Assembly (NCBI GenBank): GCA_041481485.1
Contig: JBGPBY010000287.1
Coordinates: forward strand, 1 to 9,220
From: JBGPBY01 sp041481485
Lineage (GTDB): Bacteria; Acidobacteriota; Terriglobia; 20CM-2-55-15
Length of the DNA: 9,220 bases
Direction of reading: 5' to 3'
A model generated the notes under the pieces. It was not told where the DNA came from. It searched no databases and worked only from the letters and a program-made list of their open reading frames with translations. Position 1 is the stretch's first letter. Every line of letters starts with the position of its first letter. A program made the translations under genes and the position numbers. This document shows positions 6,822 through 9,220 of this stretch, piece by piece.

Positions 6822-9071
6822 TCAGCCCGTCATAGCGGGTTCTTCACTGGGAATTCGATCGGGATCCGAAGGGCGATTCGTGATTTCGTCCGCGATCTCG
6901 GCAACAATTTTCTGCCGGTCCTCGGTCAGATCCTGAGACATCCGGCGCAGCGCAATTCCGACAACGTCACGGTGGTGGAATTTCGAACCCAGTTCTTCGC
7001 TCAATTCAAGCCACAGGTTATGAACGACGTCGATATCTTCAGGCCAAAGTCTCGGTGGATGCGGCCCAAGATTGACAAAGGATGAAAGCCGGCCGGGAGA
7101 AATGATTTCGAGCGATAAGGGATGTCGAGGCTCTGGAAGGCCCTCCCACGTCTTTCCAATGCGCCGGGCCAGTTCTGCCGAATCCATCTTCGCGGACACA
7201 CCAGTGACCAGCCGCGCGGACTGGAGGTTGGCAGCCGTCTGCACCATGGCATAAAAGGGATCGATGCCGGGCACAACCAGCAATTCCACCGTCTTGCCTT
7301 CCTTCTCCGCGATCGTAACCACCTGAGTAAACAACTCCCGTTCCTGGTTGGTGAACAGCTGATCTTCTCGCAGTTCCAGTTCTTCCGAGCCCGTGACGGC
7401 GCGGATGCACATCACCACGACGTCCTGTTTTTGCGTGTTGGTTTTCTGAAGAACCTGCCGTAAATGATCGAGGCGGTCTGGATTGCGAACGGCGACCAAC
7501 ACATTGCCGGGCCGCACCCGGACACTTTCAATCGAAAGCTGCTCCGACATGGAAAGGTTGAACTTTTCCATGTCTGCGGCGTGCGTGGCGTGCCGCTTTC
7601 GGTTGTAGCGCTCCGACAATTGAAACGCGATGAAGAACGCGGCCGTGAAGATGATTCCGGAAATCGTTGCGGTCTTTTTGGTGAGAACGTTAATTACGGC
7701 AAATGCGATCAGGGCCAGCGTGATCAATCCGAGTCCAACAGGAATCTCGACGCCGCCCAATTTGAAATTCAGCGGAACCCGCCACTCTCTTTTTTCCGGC
7801 ATCTTATAGCGGAGAACCAGGACCGACAGCGCCTTCATCGCAAAACTCCACATCACTCCGAAGGCGTAGGCTTCACCGAGCATATACACATCGCCCCGGC
7901 TGATGAGGATAGTTACGATCTGGAGTAAGGCAACGCCGTTGATGATGTGATGCGTGGTTCCGTACTTGCGGTGAGGATGACGAAACCAGTCGGTCAGAAT
8001 TCCGTCTTCGGCCACACGATTGAGAACGCCATTGGAACCAATCAGGGAAGTGTTAATTGCGCCCGCCAAAATGAGGGTACCCACGATTACAACGAAAGCG
8101 TGAAAGAGCAGGCGAAGGGCGAGAGGGCCGACCAGAAACATCGAGAGCCCGCCGATGAGATTGTCGAGATACGTGTGTCGTGCGGCATCGGGAATGATCA
8201 TCACCGCAAGGAAGGAAACGCCCGCCGTGAAAATCAGACTGTAGATGAAGATGACAAATCCGGCGCGCTCCAGGTTCTTCAGCTTCGGCGCTGCAATTTC
8301 GCGATAAACCTGGGCCATGCTTTCCTCGCCGCTCATGGCCAGCAGCGAGTGGCCCAGACCGATGAGAATGGCGACGGCGGTGAATGTTGGTGCAATCGTT
8401 CCCTTGAGCCAACCCAATGCGTCATTGCTGAAATGGATATTTGCCATTGTCGGCAGCGGCACAGGCTGAAATCCCATTTTCATGATGGTCAGCGCACACC
8501 ATGCCAGGAGCATTACGACCATAATGGTCGTGACCTGCATGATGCGCAGCGCTTTTTGACTCGATTCCGGAATCCCGATAATGTTTTTCTGCCAGAAATA
8601 GGCCGTGGCGAGAATCGCGAACAAGACTGCGAACTCTGCAGGAGGAACGTGAATCGCAGATACCTTGAAGTATTCCGCAGTATCGTTGATCAATCCCGCA
8701 AGATACAAGCCCGCGCTGACTCCACTGATTGGGCCGGTGAGTACGTAGTCGAACATGAGTGCCGAGACGGAGAACTTCGCAAGCGTGCCTCCCAGGGCCT
8801 CGTGAACAACTTTATAGACGCCGCCGCGGACAAACATGCTGCAACTCTCGATGTAGAGAGCGCGGACCGCATAGGAAAACAGCATGATCCCCAGAATGAA
8901 CCAGGGAGCGGATTTACCTACAGCCTGCTCGGAGATACCTCCGATGTAATAGGCCGTTGAGCCGAGGTCATTGAGCACAACAGCTGCCGCACGCCAAAAC
9001 GAAATGAAGGAGAGCATTACCGTGCTTGCCAGGATTATCTTGGTGGCGTTGGATCGGGATTGAATTTGCAT
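6822..9071 (-). CDS. APC-superfamily permease with C-terminal USP-like domain, KimA-type K+ importer candidate (749 aa)
   Basis: Multi-spanning inner-membrane transporter; substrate K+ is favoured, an amino acid is the alternative. Start chosen at ATG 9071-9069 (MQIQSRSN), just before the first membrane segment. A TTG 96 bp further upstream lies inside the terminal repeat and would add a non-hydrophobic, Cys-containing tail. The ribosome site is weak (GGA a few nt away). Residues about 10-485 hold roughly 12 hydrophobic segments. Site-like residues are D35 and Y42 in LNDLGSTAYY, Y109, T112 and S116 in DYVLTGPISG, and S247 and E250 in MSGEES. Their spacing matches, as I recall it, the K+-site residues of Bacillus KimA (D36, Y43, Y118, T121, S125, T230, E233). 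FVRGGVY (80-86) is an APC-like signature. A USP-like domain (about 522-660, NVLVAVRNP to GVSAKMDS) and an acidic 88-residue tail follow. It is convergent with the KdpD-like pair. Confidence 0.9.
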   Translation of the reverse strand: MQIQSRSNATKIILASTVMLSFISFWRAAAVVLNDLGSTAYYIGGISEQAVGKSAPWFILGIMLFSYAVRALYIESCSMFVRGGVYKVVHEALGGTLAKFSVSALMFDYVLTGPISGVSAGLYLAGLINDTAEYFKVSAIHVPPAEFAVLFAILATAYFWQKNIIGIPESSQKALRIMQVTTIMVVMLLAWCALTIMKMGFQPVPLPTMANIHFSNDALGWLKGTIAPTFTAVAILIGLGHSLLAMSGEESMAQVYREIAAPKLKNLERAGFVIFIYSLIFTAGVSFLAVMIIPDAARHTYLDNLIGGLSMFLVGPLALRLLFHAFVVIVGTLILAGAINTSLIGSNGVLNRVAEDGILTDWFRHPHRKYGTTHHIINGVALLQIVTILISRGDVYMLGEAYAFGVMWSFAMKALSVLVLRYKMPEKREWRVPLNFKLGGVEIPVGLGLITLALIAFAVINVLTKKTATISGIIFTAAFFIAFQLSERYNRKRHATHAADMEKFNLSMSEQLSIESVRVRPGNVLVAVRNPDRLDHLRQVLQKTNTQKQDVVVMCIRAVTGSEELELREDQLFTNQERELFTQVVTIAEKEGKTVELLVVPGIDPFYAMVQTAANLQSARLVTGVSAKMDSAELARRIGKTWEGLPEPRHPLSLEIISPGRLSSFVNLGPHPPRLWPEDIDVVHNLWLELSEELGSKFHHRDVVGIALRRMSQDLTEDRQKIVAEIADEITNRPSDPDRIPSEEPAMTG

Positions 9072-9172
9072 AGTGTCCAGCGTAGAGGCACATGCGTGAA
9101 GAAGGCATAAGCGGGATGTAAGGAAGTCGTTAACCAGACTATGAAGGTGTGATCGAATGCGATTCAAGAAAT
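9072..9172. other. Permease upstream region
   Basis: About 100 bp lie between the permease start and the terminal repeat and should hold the permease leader and possibly its promoter. I could not identify promoter boxes or a riboswitch fold here; in particular, nothing with the size of a ydaO-type c-di-AMP riboswitch fits before the repeat. Confidence 0.4.
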
Positions 9173-9220
9173 CCCTCTCCCAACTGGAGAGGGGGCCGAA
9201 GGCCGGTGAGGGGTACCGCA
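9173..9220. repeat. Dispersed CCCTCTCC-type hairpin repeat (cut by window end)
   Basis: CCCTCTCC (9173-9180) pairs with GGAGAGGG (9186-9193) around a CAACT loop. It is followed by GGCC-GAA-GGCC (9194-9204) and GGTGAGGGG (9205-9213). This order of elements matches a widespread bacterial intergenic repeat that I recognise from many unrelated genomes. Its right end is outside the window, so its extent is unknown. It lies upstream of the permease. Confidence 0.75.

Noticed and set aside
7947..8960. Plus-strand open frame of 337 codons
   Set aside because: It is the antisense shadow of the permease; its product is rich in His/Arg/Asp/Gln with no fold or motif, while the minus strand encodes a clear membrane protein.
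9072..9167. N-terminal extension of the permease from TTG 9167
   Set aside because: The start would depend on a TTG close to the terminal repeat, and the extra residues look like translated leader; ATG 9071 directly precedes the first membrane segment.

Overview
The window is a moderately GC-rich bacterial chromosome segment, most likely from Acidobacteriota or a related soil lineage. That placement is inference. It rests on the style of the Ser/Thr kinase at the left edge (N-terminal CxxC...CxxC cluster, then a GEGGMGVVYEAE glycine loop), on the exported beta-rich small protein, on the look of the permease, and on dispersed hairpin repeats between genes. No rRNA, tRNA, CRISPR array, transposase or phage gene is visible.

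Layout, left to right. (1) Positions 1-500, minus strand: the first 166 residues of a zinc-ribbon Ser/Thr protein kinase that runs off the window. (2) Positions 501-834: a divergent intergenic region with a 12-bp inverted repeat. (3) Positions 835-1482, plus: a secreted protein of 215 aa and unknown function. (4) Positions 1483-1888: an intergenic region with a small hairpin at the stop codon, a doubtful 47-codon ORF and a perfect 29-bp inverted repeat. (5) Positions 1889-6817, plus: a tight three-gene cluster. It holds a SWIM/SNF2 helicase of 910 aa, then 28 nt later a KdpD N-terminal-type protein (367 aa), which overlaps by GTGA a second KdpD N-terminal-type protein (355 aa). (6) Positions 6822-9071, minus: an APC-superfamily permease of 749 aa with a universal-stress-protein-like cytoplasmic domain, ending only 4 nt from the second KdpD-like gene. 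(7) Positions 9072-9220: the permease leader and the start of a dispersed CCCTCTCC-type hairpin repeat, cut by the window end.

The most interesting part is the right half. Two stand-alone KdpD sensor modules (P-loop ATPase plus USP, no transmembrane part, no histidine kinase) sit beside a permease whose predicted substrate-site residues follow the pattern of the K+ importer KimA. No KdpFABC pump or KdpE regulator is in view. The two KdpD-like proteins have degenerated in complementary ways: the first has lost the Walker B glutamate, and the second has lost the glycine of the USP nucleotide loop. The working hypothesis is a potassium or osmotic-stress module in which a hetero-pair of KdpD-type ATPase/USP proteins senses or gates an APC/USP potassium permease. 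The domain content and gene order are read from the sequence. The coupling and the substrate are inference.
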